DNA from: JADJVL01 sp046331545 | GTDB lineage: Bacteria; Acidobacteriota; Holophagae; Holophagales; Holophagaceae | DNA length: 64,000 nt | Assembly (NCBI GenBank): GCA_046331545.1 | Contig: JAXLQR010000002.1 | Coordinates: 2,976,001 to 3,040,000, forward strand | Reading direction: 5' to 3' | Made by a program: the position numbers and the translations under genes | The notes under the pieces: generated by a model | Told to the model about the DNA's origin: nothing | Database searches by the model: none | Seen by the model: only the letters and a program-made list of their open reading frames with translations | Part shown: one piece after another, positions 10,742 through 19,770 of the stretch | How positions within the stretch are numbered: the stretch's first letter is position 1 | Layout of the letters: each line of letters begins with the position of its first letter

Positions 10742-10910
10742 CAGCCCTCGGGTCGGTCGTGCAGTTCGGCCGACCATAGGGCTGCTTGTGCCGGCCTCAT
10801 GGCCTAGCAGCCCTCGGGCCGGTCGTGTGGTTCGGCCGACCTCAGGGCTGCTTGTGCCGGCCTCATGGCGTAGCCAGCTTCGGGCCGGTCGTGTCCCGGG
10901 TCTCACCGGC
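10741..10910. repeat. 66-bp tandem repeat of a palindrome, about 2.5 copies
   Basis: Units start at 10741, 10807 and 10873 (partial). In unit 1 the outer stem GCAGCCCT/AGGGCTGC (10741-10748 with 10778-10785) and inner stem GGTCGG/CCGACC (10751-10756 with 10770-10775) make a two-step hairpin; the top can close further to a 7-nt loop. Unit 2 keeps the pairing with base changes. It fills most of the gap between mltG and the acyl-CoA dehydrogenase gene and could act as an mRNA 3'-end structure or a mobile repeat. Confidence 0.8.
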
Positions 10911-10959
10911 CCCGTGGCATGCTCCGGGCTTCCGTGCCAGGAAGCTCCCGGGAGGCCCC

Positions 10960-12723
10960 ATGAACACCACCGATTCCGCCCTCCTCGGCGGCGCCTTCCT
11001 CCGCGCCCCCCTCGGCAGCCTGCCCCAGTTCACCCCCGAGGACCTGGACGAGGACCACAAGGCCATCGGCGTCGCGGCCCGGGACTTCGTGGAGGGCGAG
11101 ATCCTCCCCAGGGACGCCGCCATCGACGCCCTGGACCTGGACCTCTCCCGGGAGCTGTTGCGCAAGGCCGGCGGACTCGGCCTGCTGGGCCTGGAGGTTC
11201 CCGAGGCCTACGACGGGCTGGACCTGGACAAGATCAGCGGACTGCTGGTGCTGGAGCAGATCGGGCGCCAGGCGAGCTTCTCCGTCACCTACGGGGCCCA
11301 GACCGGCATCGGGATGCTGCCCCTCGTCTACTTCGGCAGCGAGGCCCAGAAGGCGAAATACCTGCCGCGCCTGGCCAGCGGCGAGCTGGTGGCGGCCTAT
11401 GCCCTCACCGAGCCCGGCGCCGGGAGCGACGCCATGAACGCCAGCACCACCGCGGTGCTGGAGGACGGGCACTGGGTCCTGAATGGATCCAAGATGTGGA
11501 TCACCAACGCGGGCTTCGCCGACCTCTTCGTCGTGTTCGCCAAGGTGGACGGCCGCAAGTTCTCGGCCTTCCTGGTGGAGCGGGGCGACCCCGGCTTCAC
11601 CATCGGCGCCGAGGAGCACAAGCTCGGCATCAAGGGCTCCTCCACCCGCGCCCTGGCCTTCGACGCCTGTCGCATCCCCGCGGACCGGCTGCTGGGCGAG
11701 GTCGGCAAGGGCCACCGCATCGCCTTCGGCATCCTCGCCATCGGGCGCTTCAAGCTGGGCGCCGGGTGCAACGGGCTCGCCAAGGAGGTCCTGAAGGCCA
11801 CCCTGGCCTACACCGCCCAGCGCAAGCAGTTCGGCCGCACCGTGGCCAGCTTCGGCCTCATCCGGCGCTACCTCGCCGCCATGGCCACCCGGATCTTCGT
11901 GGCCGAGAGCCTGAACTTCCGCACCCTCGGCGCCATCAACGACGGCATGCACGCCGTGCCCTGGAGCGAGCCCGACGCCGCGGCGCGGAAGATGGCCATC
12001 ATGGAGGCCTTCCAGATGGAGGCCTCCATCATGAAGGTCTGGGACTCGGAGGCCCTGGGGCGCACCGCCGACGAGGCCGTGCAGTGCTTCGGGGGCTACG
12101 GCTTCTCCACGGAATACCCGGTGGAGAAGGTCTACCGCGACAACCGCATCAACCGCATCTTCGAAGGCACCAACGAGATCAACCGCCTCATCATCGCGGG
12201 CCAGGTCTTCAAGAAGGCCGCCGCCGGGGACCTGGCGCTCCGGCGGGACGCCGGCGACCTGCCCGTCGCCGGGACCGCCGAGGCCGGCGACCTCGGGGAG
12301 GCCGCCCGGGCGGTGGAGCTCGCCAAGCGCCAGTTCCAGTTCGCCGTGGCCGAGGCCCTGGAGGCGAGCGGCTCCAGGCTCATCGAGAACCAGGAGGCCG
12401 CGGCGCTGACCGCCGACATGGCCATGGCGATCTACGCCATGGAGTCCGCCGTGGTCCGGGCCCGGAAGATGGGCGCCACCGGCCACCGCTGGGCCGCCCT
12501 GGCCCGGGACCTGGCCGAGCTCGCCGTGGGCGAGGGCGCCGCCCAGGTGGCGGGCCAGGCCCGCAGCCTGCTCGCCGAGGTCCACGAGGGCGCGGCCCTC
12601 CGGCAGGCGCTCGAGCTCCTGCGGGCCTTCGACGGAGCCCTCCCGGCCGCCGGCTCGCGCCTGCAGGGGCGGGTGGCGGAGGCGCTCGTCGACCAGGGCG
12701 CCTATCCCATCGAGGCCTACTAG
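10960..12723 (+). CDS. Acyl-CoA dehydrogenase, long (VLCAD-like) form
   Basis: This 587-residue FAD enzyme performs the first step of fatty-acyl-CoA beta-oxidation. It contains the FAD/substrate signature YALTEPGAGSDAMN, the KMWITNAGFAD strand and the C-terminal QCFGGYGFSTEYPVEKVYRD block. The catalytic base is in FEGTNEINR. About 180 residues beyond the core form a helical extension, as in membrane-associated very-long-chain acyl-CoA dehydrogenases. GGGAGG just before the ATG supports the start. No electron-transfer flavoprotein gene is nearby. Confidence 0.93.
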   Translation: MNTTDSALLGGAFLRAPLGSLPQFTPEDLDEDHKAIGVAARDFVEGEILPRDAAIDALDLDLSRELLRKAGGLGLLGLEVPEAYDGLDLDKISGLLVLEQIGRQASFSVTYGAQTGIGMLPLVYFGSEAQKAKYLPRLASGELVAAYALTEPGAGSDAMNASTTAVLEDGHWVLNGSKMWITNAGFADLFVVFAKVDGRKFSAFLVERGDPGFTIGAEEHKLGIKGSSTRALAFDACRIPADRLLGEVGKGHRIAFGILAIGRFKLGAGCNGLAKEVLKATLAYTAQRKQFGRTVASFGLIRRYLAAMATRIFVAESLNFRTLGAINDGMHAVPWSEPDAAARKMAIMEAFQMEASIMKVWDSEALGRTADEAVQCFGGYGFSTEYPVEKVYRDNRINRIFEGTNEINRLIIAGQVFKKAAAGDLALRRDAGDLPVAGTAEAGDLGEAARAVELAKRQFQFAVAEALEASGSRLIENQEAAALTADMAMAIYAMESAVVRARKMGATGHRWAALARDLAELAVGEGAAQVAGQARSLLAEVHEGAALRQALELLRAFDGALPAAGSRLQGRVAEALVDQGAYPIEAY

Positions 12724-12772
12724 CGGCCGGCCTCTGCGATGCTGGAGGGGCAGCCCCTGTCCCGGAACCCCC

Positions 12773-13123
12773 ATGCGCCGAGCCTCCCTCCTCCTTCCCG
12801 TCGTGCTCCTCGCCACCGCCTGCGGCCTCCCCCTCGGCACCCGGCCCATCGCCGAGGTGCGCGCCGCCGCGCCCTCCCTCGAAGGGAAGCAGGTCCGGGT
12901 GAAGGGCAAGGTGGAGACCACGAACCAGATCCCCTTCCTGCCCAGCCGCTTCTACAAGCTCAACGACGGCACCGGGGAGCTGTGGATCGCGACCATGGAT
13001 CCGCTTCCGGCGGTGGGCGACACGCTGGTGGTCTCTGGCGAGCTCCATAACGCGGCGGTGATCGGCGGCTCCAGCCTGGGCATCCAGGTGAAGGAATCCA
13101 GCCGCGCGAAGGCGCTCTTCTAG
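12773..13123 (+). CDS. Small lipoprotein with OB-like domain
   Basis: This 116-residue protein has a type II signal peptide ending in the lipobox LLATAC, so Cys17 should be lipidated. The mature domain (KQVRVKGKVETTNQI, then FYKLNDGTGELWIAT and DTLVVSGELHNA) has the strand pattern of a small OB-fold such as bacterial tRNA_anti-like periplasmic proteins; that is inference. Its TAG stop overlaps the GTG start of tlyA by one base (TAGTG). Confidence 0.75.
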   Translation: MRRASLLLPVVLLATACGLPLGTRPIAEVRAAAPSLEGKQVRVKGKVETTNQIPFLPSRFYKLNDGTGELWIATMDPLPAVGDTLVVSGELHNAAVIGGSSLGIQVKESSRAKALF

Positions 13124-13905
13124 TGGGGAAGCTGCGCCTCGACCAGCTCCTGGTCCAGCGCGGCCTTGTGGAAAGCCGCAGCCTGGCCCAGGCCCGCATC
13201 CTCGCCGGGGACGTGCTGGTGGCCGGCCATCCCGTCACCAAGGCGGGGGCCGCGGTGCGCGAGGACGCCGACCTGCGGCTGAGGGGCGACGCGCCGCCCT
13301 TCGTGAGCCGGGGCGGCCTGAAGCTGGCCGGCGGGCTCGACGCCTTCGGGATCGATCCGGCCGGCCGCGTCTGCTTCGACGCCGGTGCGAGCACCGGCGG
13401 CTTCACCGACTGCCTCCTCCAGCGCGGCGCCGCGAAGGTCTACGCCGTGGACGTGGGCACCAACCAGCTCCACTGGAAGCTGCGCAGCGACGCCCGCGTC
13501 GTCTCCCTCGAGCAGACCAACCTGCGGCTCTGGGACCCCGCGCGCCTCCCCGAGCCCTGTTCGCTGCTGGTGGCGGACCTCAGCTTCATCTCCCTGCGCC
13601 TCGCCATCCCGCCGGTGCTTGCGAGCCTCGAGCCCGGCGCCGATGCGGTGCTGCTGGTGAAGCCCCAGTTCGAGGCCGGTCCCGCGGACGTGGGCAAGGG
13701 CGGCATCGTCCGCGACCCCGCGGTGCGACGGCGCGTGTGCCAGGAGATCTGGGCTTTCTTCGCCGGCACGGCGCTGCGGCCCCGGGGGCTCGCGCGGAGC
13801 CCCATCCTCGGGGGGGAGGGCAACGTGGAGTTCCTCCTCCACGCGCGCCTGGGCGCGGAGGCCGGGTCCTTCCCGGGTGACGCGGACTTCGGCGGGGAAG
13901 GCTGA
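13123..13905 (+). CDS. tlyA: TlyA-type rRNA 2'-O-methyltransferase
   Basis: This 260-residue protein has an N-terminal S4 RNA-binding domain (RLDQLLVQRGLVESRSLAQARILAG, then a VTKAG turn). A Rossmann FtsJ-like methyltransferase follows, with the SAM motif DAGASTGGFTDCLL and a VADLSFISLR strand. TlyA enzymes methylate ribosomal RNA riboses and were once called haemolysins. The lysine in LVKPQFEAG is part of the catalytic set. The GTG start overlapping the preceding stop was chosen because it preserves the S4 start and shows coupling. Confidence 0.92.
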   Translation: MGKLRLDQLLVQRGLVESRSLAQARILAGDVLVAGHPVTKAGAAVREDADLRLRGDAPPFVSRGGLKLAGGLDAFGIDPAGRVCFDAGASTGGFTDCLLQRGAAKVYAVDVGTNQLHWKLRSDARVVSLEQTNLRLWDPARLPEPCSLLVADLSFISLRLAIPPVLASLEPGADAVLLVKPQFEAGPADVGKGGIVRDPAVRRRVCQEIWAFFAGTALRPRGLARSPILGGEGNVEFLLHARLGAEAGSFPGDADFGGEG

Positions 13906-13911
13906 GGCCGC

Positions 13912-15207
13912 TCAGGTGGTGAGCGGCTCCTCGGAGGTGCCGATGATGCCGTGGCTGTTCAGGATGAGCAGCGGGAACCGCGCGCTCTGGCCCTTGCCGC
14001 CGGTCCCGCCGTGGGAGCCCACGATGGTGTCGCGGAGCACGAGGAAGCGGCTCTGGTTCAGGTAGTCGCTGATGCGGATGTCCGCCTCGATGGTGACGTT
14101 GCCGGTGACGCTGCCGGACTCGAGGAGGAAGGAGGCGGTGAAGGTGTCGTTCTTGCCCATGATCATCGGGAGGCTGAGGAGCTCCTCCTCGCAGTCGGGG
14201 ATGATCATCAGGGCGGAGATCCGCCTCAGCCCGAAGAAGTCGAGCTGCTTCTTGAGGTGGGGAAGCGTCACGTCCGTGAGCTTGAGCAGCTCGCCGCTGC
14301 GCTGGAGGTAGTCCATGAACCCGTGCATGACGGGGACGTGGAAGGTCCCCCGGATCCAGCCCGCGGTGGTGAAGATCAGCGCGGGGATCTGCTTGAGGGG
14401 CGGGTGGTACTTCCCGCCCGCCTTCACCGCCTTCTGCCGGCGCACCCGGGGCGGCGCCGCCGGGGCCGCCGGGGCGGCGGGCTCCGCGGCCTGGGGTCGC
14501 GCGGCGGGCAGGGCGCGGCGCGGGGCCGGCTCCGCCAGCTCGATGGTGCGGGGCATGGGGGTCGCCACGGTCCCCTTCAGCCCGGCCTCGGCGCCGGCGT
14601 GGGTGGCGGCGCCGGCGGCCGCGCGGGTGGGGTCGGAGGCCTGGGTCGGATGCTCCGGCGGCTTCACGGCAAGGATGGCGGCCTCGGGGAGGGTCTCCAG
14701 CCCGAGGGCACCGTCCATCTGCGCGCCCACCAGGTTCGCGCCGCGGAACAGGGCGCCCCGCAGGTTGGCTTCCTTGAGCATCGCCCGGGAGAGGTTGGCT
14801 CCCCGCAGGTCGGTGATGCTCAGCCGGGCCCGGGAGAGGTTCGCGTCCTCGAGGTTGGCGTCCGCCAGGATGGCCTGGGAGAGGTCCGTGGACCGCAGGT
14901 CCGCCCGCTGCAGCAGGGCCCCGGTGAGGTCCGCGCCGCTCAGGTCCGCCTTGCGCAGGTTCGCGCTCCGCAGGTCCGCGCCCGTGAGGTCGGCCCCCAT
15001 GAGCTTGCAGTCCGAGAGGTCCACGCGGACGAGCATGGCCTCGGCCATGCGGCAGCCCGTCAGGTTGCTTCCCGCGAGGTTGGAGCCTTCGAAGTTCACC
15101 CGCTTGAAGTCGATGCCCTGGAGGTCCAGCTCGGTGAGGTTCTTCCGCTGCAGCTTGTTGCTGAGCCCGAGGGCGGAGATGATGTCGTCCCGCGTCATGT
15201 CAGCCAT
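13912..15207 (-). CDS. Pentapeptide-repeat protein with conserved C-terminal domain
   Basis: This 431-residue protein carries from about residue 25 to 175 A(D/N)Lxx pentapeptide repeats (for example LTGADLRSANLRKADLSGADL), predicting a right-handed quadrilateral beta-helix. A low-complexity Ala/Pro linker (about 185-260) follows. The C-terminal domain of about 165 residues (LIFTTAGWIRGTFHVPV to the end) is not recognised. The start at 15207 is one of three in-frame ATGs within 16 bp (15213, 15207, 15198). It is divergent from a Ser/Thr kinase across 134 bp, so it could be a partner or substrate of that kinase (inference only). Confidence 0.8.
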   Translation of the reverse strand: MADMTRDDIISALGLSNKLQRKNLTELDLQGIDFKRVNFEGSNLAGSNLTGCRMAEAMLVRVDLSDCKLMGADLTGADLRSANLRKADLSGADLTGALLQRADLRSTDLSQAILADANLEDANLSRARLSITDLRGANLSRAMLKEANLRGALFRGANLVGAQMDGALGLETLPEAAILAVKPPEHPTQASDPTRAAAGAATHAGAEAGLKGTVATPMPRTIELAEPAPRRALPAARPQAAEPAAPAAPAAPPRVRRQKAVKAGGKYHPPLKQIPALIFTTAGWIRGTFHVPVMHGFMDYLQRSGELLKLTDVTLPHLKKQLDFFGLRRISALMIIPDCEEELLSLPMIMGKNDTFTASFLLESGSVTGNVTIEADIRISDYLNQSRFLVLRDTIVGSHGGTGGKGQSARFPLLILNSHGIIGTSEEPLTT

Positions 15208-15301
15208 GGCCATCCCCGGAAGTTGCGAGAAGGATAGCGGGACCACGGGGAGGCCGCGGGATTTTTCCACCGGCCGGCCCGGGCTGGCGGGGGATCCGGC
15301 T

Positions 15302-15307
15302 TATACT
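15302..15307 (+). promoter_or_regulatory. Candidate -10 box for the PEGA kinase gene
   Basis: TATACT stands out in GC-rich surroundings 34 nt before the ATG at 15342. No convincing -35 hexamer is present at 16-18 bp spacing, so this is a weak call based on the hexamer and position only. Confidence 0.35.
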
Positions 15308-15341
15308 GTCCCGACCCCCGACACGCCCACCGGAGACGCGG

Positions 15342-17051
15342 ATGCCCCAGGAGCCCGCCACCATCGGCCGATACCAGGTCCTGCACGCCCTCGGACACGG
15401 GGCCATGGGGACCGTGTACCTGGCCCAGGACCCGCTCCTGAAGCGCCGGCTGGCGATCAAGGTGGTGCGCGAGTCCGGGTCCGAGCGGGACACGGCCCTC
15501 GCCCGCTTCCAGCGGGAGGCCGAGATCAGCGCCCGCCTGAACGACCCCAACATCATCACCATCTATGACGTGGGCGTGGATCCCGAGGTGGGGCCCTTCC
15601 TCGCCATGGAGTACGTGGAGGGCCAGAGCCTCGCCAGCATCATCCACGAGGGCAGCCTCGACGCGGAGCGGGCCCTCGCCCTGCTGCTGCAGTGCGCCAA
15701 GGCCCTGGTGGCGGCGGAGAGCGCGGGCATCGTGCACCGCGACATCAAGCCGGAGAACATCCTCGTCGGCCAGGACGGCCGGCTCAAGCTGATGGACTTC
15801 GGCATCGCCCGGGGCGGCGAGACGCGCCTCACCAGCGCCGGCATGATGGTGGGCACGCCGGCCTATTCCGCCCCGGAGCTCCTGCGGGGGGCCGACGCCT
15901 CCGCGGCCACCGACCGCTTCGCGTTCGCGGTCACCGCCTTCGAGATGTTCAGCGGCGGGCGGCTCCCGCACCCCGGCGACAGCCTGGCCTCCACGCTCTA
16001 CCACATCGTCCACGAGCCGCCCGCCATCCCCGACGACATGGATCCCGCCGTGGCCTCGGTCTTCCTCAGGGCCCTCAACCGGGATCCCGCCCAGCGCTAC
16101 CCGGACCTGCGCTCCTTCCTCGAGGAGCTGGCCATGGCCTTCGGGGCCCACGAGGGCCTCGTCACGGAGACCCGGTCCATCCCGCTGCCCTCCCTCTTCG
16201 AGGAGCTGGAGAGCGGGGCCCTTCCCGCCCTGCAGACGTCCCACGCCTCCCTCGCGGGCAGCCGGCGCCCTTCCAGCGGCTCCTCCAACGCCAGCATCCT
16301 GCCTCCGGACGAGCTGATGCGCGGCCGATCCGCCGAGGACGCGGGAAGCGGCGGCGAGGGGGAGGCCACGCGGCGCCCGGTCCCGGGGAGGCCCGCCAGC
16401 CGGGGCTCCTCCGCGCCGCGGGGGCAGGCCTTCCCGGGCTCGGGGCCCCGGCCGGCCCCCAGCGCCGCGGACGTGAAGCGGGCCGCGGCCCTGGGCGTGC
16501 GGACGAGCTCCGAGTCCATCCCCATGCGGGCTCCCGCGGCCATCGAGCGCGGCAGCACCCTTCACCGGGTGGTCACGGGCGGCGTCGTGGTGATCCTGGC
16601 GGCGGCGGGCTACACCTGGTACGCGGCGAACGCCGAGCGCACGCTCAGCATCCGCAGCTACCCCTCCGGCGCCGAGGTCTACATCGACGGGAATCCGACG
16701 GGGGCCAAGACGCCCTTCTCCCGCTCGGTCCTCAACCGCGCCAAGCAGCTCCGGCTGGACCTGCCCAACCACCTGCGCTTCGAGCGCGACCTCTCCCCCG
16801 ACGACCGCGACCTCAACATCGAGCTGAAGCTGCTCCCGGGCTTCACGCGGGTGGTGACGGATCCTCCGGGGGCCGACGTCTACCTGGGCGGGGAGAAGCT
16901 GCCCGGAGTCTCGACCCCGATCTACGACCTGGAGCTGCCGGCCCAGAACCGCGAGATCCGCATCATGCGCAAGGGCTACCTGACCTGGACCGGGACCGTG
17001 GGCCCCTCGCACCCGCTGCCGCCCATGATCCGGCTGGTGCCCCAGTCCTGA
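15342..17051 (+). CDS. Transmembrane Ser/Thr protein kinase with two PEGA domains
   Basis: This 569-residue kinase begins with a complete Hanks-type domain: glycine loop GHGAMG (18-23), ATP lysine K40, catalytic loop HRDIKPEN (132-139), DFG (152-154) and an APE-like YSAPE. A disordered Ser/Pro/Ala-rich juxtamembrane stretch covers about 280-400. One transmembrane segment (VVTGGVVVILAAAGYTWY) leads to two extracytoplasmic PEGA repeats (SYPSGAEVYIDG and DPPGADVYLGG). PEGA domains often bind surface structures, so this could sense the envelope. It converges with a sensor histidine kinase 15 bp away. Confidence 0.93.
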   Translation: MPQEPATIGRYQVLHALGHGAMGTVYLAQDPLLKRRLAIKVVRESGSERDTALARFQREAEISARLNDPNIITIYDVGVDPEVGPFLAMEYVEGQSLASIIHEGSLDAERALALLLQCAKALVAAESAGIVHRDIKPENILVGQDGRLKLMDFGIARGGETRLTSAGMMVGTPAYSAPELLRGADASAATDRFAFAVTAFEMFSGGRLPHPGDSLASTLYHIVHEPPAIPDDMDPAVASVFLRALNRDPAQRYPDLRSFLEELAMAFGAHEGLVTETRSIPLPSLFEELESGALPALQTSHASLAGSRRPSSGSSNASILPPDELMRGRSAEDAGSGGEGEATRRPVPGRPASRGSSAPRGQAFPGSGPRPAPSAADVKRAAALGVRTSSESIPMRAPAAIERGSTLHRVVTGGVVVILAAAGYTWYAANAERTLSIRSYPSGAEVYIDGNPTGAKTPFSRSVLNRAKQLRLDLPNHLRFERDLSPDDRDLNIELKLLPGFTRVVTDPPGADVYLGGEKLPGVSTPIYDLELPAQNREIRIMRKGYLTWTGTVGPSHPLPPMIRLVPQS

Positions 17052-17066
17052 GGCGCCGGGCCGGGG

Positions 17067-19244
17067 TCAGGCCCGGGCGGGGGCGCCCGGCTCCTCGGCC
17101 AGGGGCAGCACCACCTCGAAGGTGAAGCGGCTGCCGCGCGCCTCGCCCGCCTCGGCCCGGAGCGTCCCGCCCATGAGGCGGGCGAGCTCCCGGCACAGGG
17201 CCAGCCCGAGGCCGGTCCCGCCGCGGGACCGCGTCGCCTCCCGCTCGCCCTGGGTGAAGGGCTCGAAGATGCGTTCCCGGTCCTCCTCGGAGATGCCGGG
17301 TCCCGAGTCCTCCACGGCCCAGCGCAGGCGGAGCCCCCCCTCCACGCGCTCGATGCGCAGGGTGAGCCCCACGCGCCCCTCCTCGGTGAACTTCACGGCG
17401 TTGCCCACGAGGTTGTTGAGCACCTGGCGCAGGCGGGCCGGGTCTCCCACCGCGAGGGGCGCGCGTTCCGGGGCCGCGAGGTCGAAGCGGAGGCCCTTCG
17501 AGGCGGCCTGGAGCCGCCACAGCTCCGCGCATTCGGCCGTCAGCAGGGTCGGCGAGAAGGGCGTGGCGGCGATCTCCATCCGGCCCGCCTCGAGCTTCGT
17601 GTAGTCCAGGACGCCGTCGAGGAGCTCCAGCAGGTGCCGGGCCGCCCGTTCCCCGACGTCCGCGATCTCGAGCTGGTCCCGGTCCAGGGCGGTGCGCTTC
17701 AGCAGGCGGACCATCCCCATGATGCCGTTCATGGGCGTGCGCACCTCGTGGCTCATGACGGCGAGGAAGGTGCTCTTGAGGCGCTCCGCCTCCCGGGCCT
17801 CCTGGGCGCTGGCCTCCAGCTTCCGCTCCCGCTCCAGGACCGGTCGCGCGTCCTGCGCCACCACCACCTTGCCCAGCAGGGTCCCGGCCCGGTCCCGCAT
17901 GGCCGTGGCCGAGAGGAAGACGGGGAAGTGGCGGTCGGCGACGTCGCGATAGGTCCAGGTGCGGCGCCCCCCGGGCCGCTCCAGGCTGATGCCCTCCAGG
18001 GTGGCGGCGCTGTGCTCTCCCGAGGCGCGGAAGGCGGCGTCCGCCTCGGGGGCCTCCTCGGGGACCAGGAAGTCGTTGACGGAGAAGCGCCCGATGACCT
18101 CCTCGGCCGCGAAGCCGAGCATGCGCTCCGCCCCGGCGCTGAAGAAGCGGATGCGTCCCGAGGGGTCCGTGGCGAAGATGGCGAGGTCCCGGGAGGCGTT
18201 GAGGGCCGCCTGCAGGAGCTGCCCCTGGGCTTCCTGGGCCTCGGCCAGCTCCCGCCGGTTCAGGGCCAACCAGGCGGTGCCGAGGACCATCAGGCTGAGG
18301 ATCCAGAGGATGCCGATGCGGCTGGCGGTCTCGTGGCCGAGGCCGAAGAGGGCCTGGCGGGAGTAGGGCCGGAGGAGCGTCCATTCCCGGCGGTGGTCCA
18401 CGCGGATCCGCCGGTAGCAGACCAGGCCGTCCCGGGCGGGGAGGGCGCCGGACCGGGCGTCCAGGGCCCGGAGGGGCTGGCCGAAGGCCTCCTCGAAGGT
18501 CTGGAGGCGTCGGGCCGAAGGCAGGTAGCGCACCCAGCCCGCCGCCGTGGCCGGCCGGAAGATGAATTCCCCCTGCTCGCCGAGCAGGAGCCAGGGCTCC
18601 CGGTTGCCGGGGCCGAGGAATTCGTCGTCGTCCACCCGCGCCTTGAGGGCCAGGACGCCCACCGGGGCCGCCTCGGGGCCGTAGATCGGCACCGCCACGT
18701 GGACCGCGGGCAGGACCGGGGCCCCGGCGTTGAGGGCCAGGTCCTCCGCGCCCTCCGCCTCCGAGGCGCCCACCCAGGTCGCGCCCCGGGGCGAGCGCAG
18801 GGCGGACTGCACGTAGAGGAGGTCGAACCGGGCCCCGGCGCCCGCGGCCAGGGGCCGGTAGTCGTCCCGGAGCCGGTCGTAGGCCCAGCCCAGCCGCAGG
18901 GCGCCCCCGCTGTCGAAGACCTCGATGCGGTCGATGGAGGCGCCGCTGGCCTTGGCCACCAGGTTGAGGAGCCGCGCCGCGCTGGGCGAGGGGGAGGGGC
19001 CGGCCGCCGTCGCGATGGCGGCCTCCTCCGCGAGGTCGGCCACGAGGCGTCGATAGCTGGTGAAGCGCTCCTCCAGGGCCTCGGCACGGGAGGTGGCGGC
19101 GCCGAGGGTGTCGGCGAGGGCGGCCTCGGCCCGCACCTTGGGATCATGCATGGCCCACCACCAGGAGAGGGCGGCGGGCGCCACGAGGCCCAGCCACACC
19201 ATCCACGGGCGGAACCGCCGGGCGGGCGCGAAGCGGGAGGTCAT
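17067..19244 (-). CDS. Membrane sensor histidine kinase with PAS domain
   Basis: This 725-residue protein has a TM segment at about 14-31 and another at about 308-330 around a periplasmic sensor domain that looks Cache/CHASE-like. A PAS domain (DPSGRIRFFSAGAERMLGF) follows. The HisKA domain has the phosphoacceptor at H499 in SHEVRTPMNG. The ATPase domain has the N box NLVGNAVKF, DSGPGIS and GGTGLGLAL. No receiver domain is attached and no response regulator is adjacent, so it is an orphan kinase here; its signal is unknown. Confidence 0.93.
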   Translation of the reverse strand: MTSRFAPARRFRPWMVWLGLVAPAALSWWWAMHDPKVRAEAALADTLGAATSRAEALEERFTSYRRLVADLAEEAAIATAAGPSPSPSAARLLNLVAKASGASIDRIEVFDSGGALRLGWAYDRLRDDYRPLAAGAGARFDLLYVQSALRSPRGATWVGASEAEGAEDLALNAGAPVLPAVHVAVPIYGPEAAPVGVLALKARVDDDEFLGPGNREPWLLLGEQGEFIFRPATAAGWVRYLPSARRLQTFEEAFGQPLRALDARSGALPARDGLVCYRRIRVDHRREWTLLRPYSRQALFGLGHETASRIGILWILSLMVLGTAWLALNRRELAEAQEAQGQLLQAALNASRDLAIFATDPSGRIRFFSAGAERMLGFAAEEVIGRFSVNDFLVPEEAPEADAAFRASGEHSAATLEGISLERPGGRRTWTYRDVADRHFPVFLSATAMRDRAGTLLGKVVVAQDARPVLERERKLEASAQEAREAERLKSTFLAVMSHEVRTPMNGIMGMVRLLKRTALDRDQLEIADVGERAARHLLELLDGVLDYTKLEAGRMEIAATPFSPTLLTAECAELWRLQAASKGLRFDLAAPERAPLAVGDPARLRQVLNNLVGNAVKFTEEGRVGLTLRIERVEGGLRLRWAVEDSGPGISEEDRERIFEPFTQGEREATRSRGGTGLGLALCRELARLMGGTLRAEAGEARGSRFTFEVVLPLAEEPGAPARA

Positions 19245-19296
19245 GGCTCCAGGGTAGGGCCGGACGGTCCCGGCCGGCGGTCTTTCGGTGGCGGGG

Positions 19297-19770
19297 TCAG
19301 CGGAGGGGGCCCGCCGGCTGCCACACCTTCCGCTCCAGCCAGACGTGGACGTCCTTGCCCTGCTCGTCGCGCCCCTGGTAGCGCAGCTTCACCGGACCCT
19401 GCCGGTCCCGCCGGGAGACCTTCACCCCCGGGCCCGCGCCGTCGCAGACCAGGGCCAGGAGGGCCGAGGGGCTCCGCACCTCCGGCAGGAAGGGCAGGGG
19501 AAGTCCCTTGAGGTCCGGGGAGCGGACGTCGAGACCCCGGCGCGGCACCTGCAGCCGGTAGCCCGAGGCGGCGTCGCCCTTCAGGAGCATGAGCCGCTCG
19601 CCGACGCCCTGGAGCTCCAGGACCACCTCCCCGGAGGCCGGGTCCAGCAGGAGGTTCAAGGTGCCCTTGCCCTCCCCGTCGGCCCCGACGTAGCCCCAGG
19701 CGTACTGGGCCCGCAGGGGGCCGGCCTCCGGCGGGGCGGGGGCCTGGAGCGCGGGGGGGAAGGGGATCAT
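19297..19770 (-). CDS. Small beta-rich protein following the TPR gene
   Basis: This 157-residue protein has no clear signal peptide. Strands such as GKGTLNLLLDPASGEVVLELQG and GYRLQVPRRGLDVRSPDLKG, and the closing DVHVWLERKVW, recall the half-barrel of LolB/DUF4292-type lipoprotein-binding proteins, but the match is weak. ATGA overlap with the upstream TPR gene shows translational coupling, so the two proteins probably act together. Confidence 0.65.
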   Translation of the reverse strand: MIPFPPALQAPAPPEAGPLRAQYAWGYVGADGEGKGTLNLLLDPASGEVVLELQGVGERLMLLKGDAASGYRLQVPRRGLDVRSPDLKGLPLPFLPEVRSPSALLALVCDGAGPGVKVSRRDRQGPVKLRYQGRDEQGKDVHVWLERKVWQPAGPLR

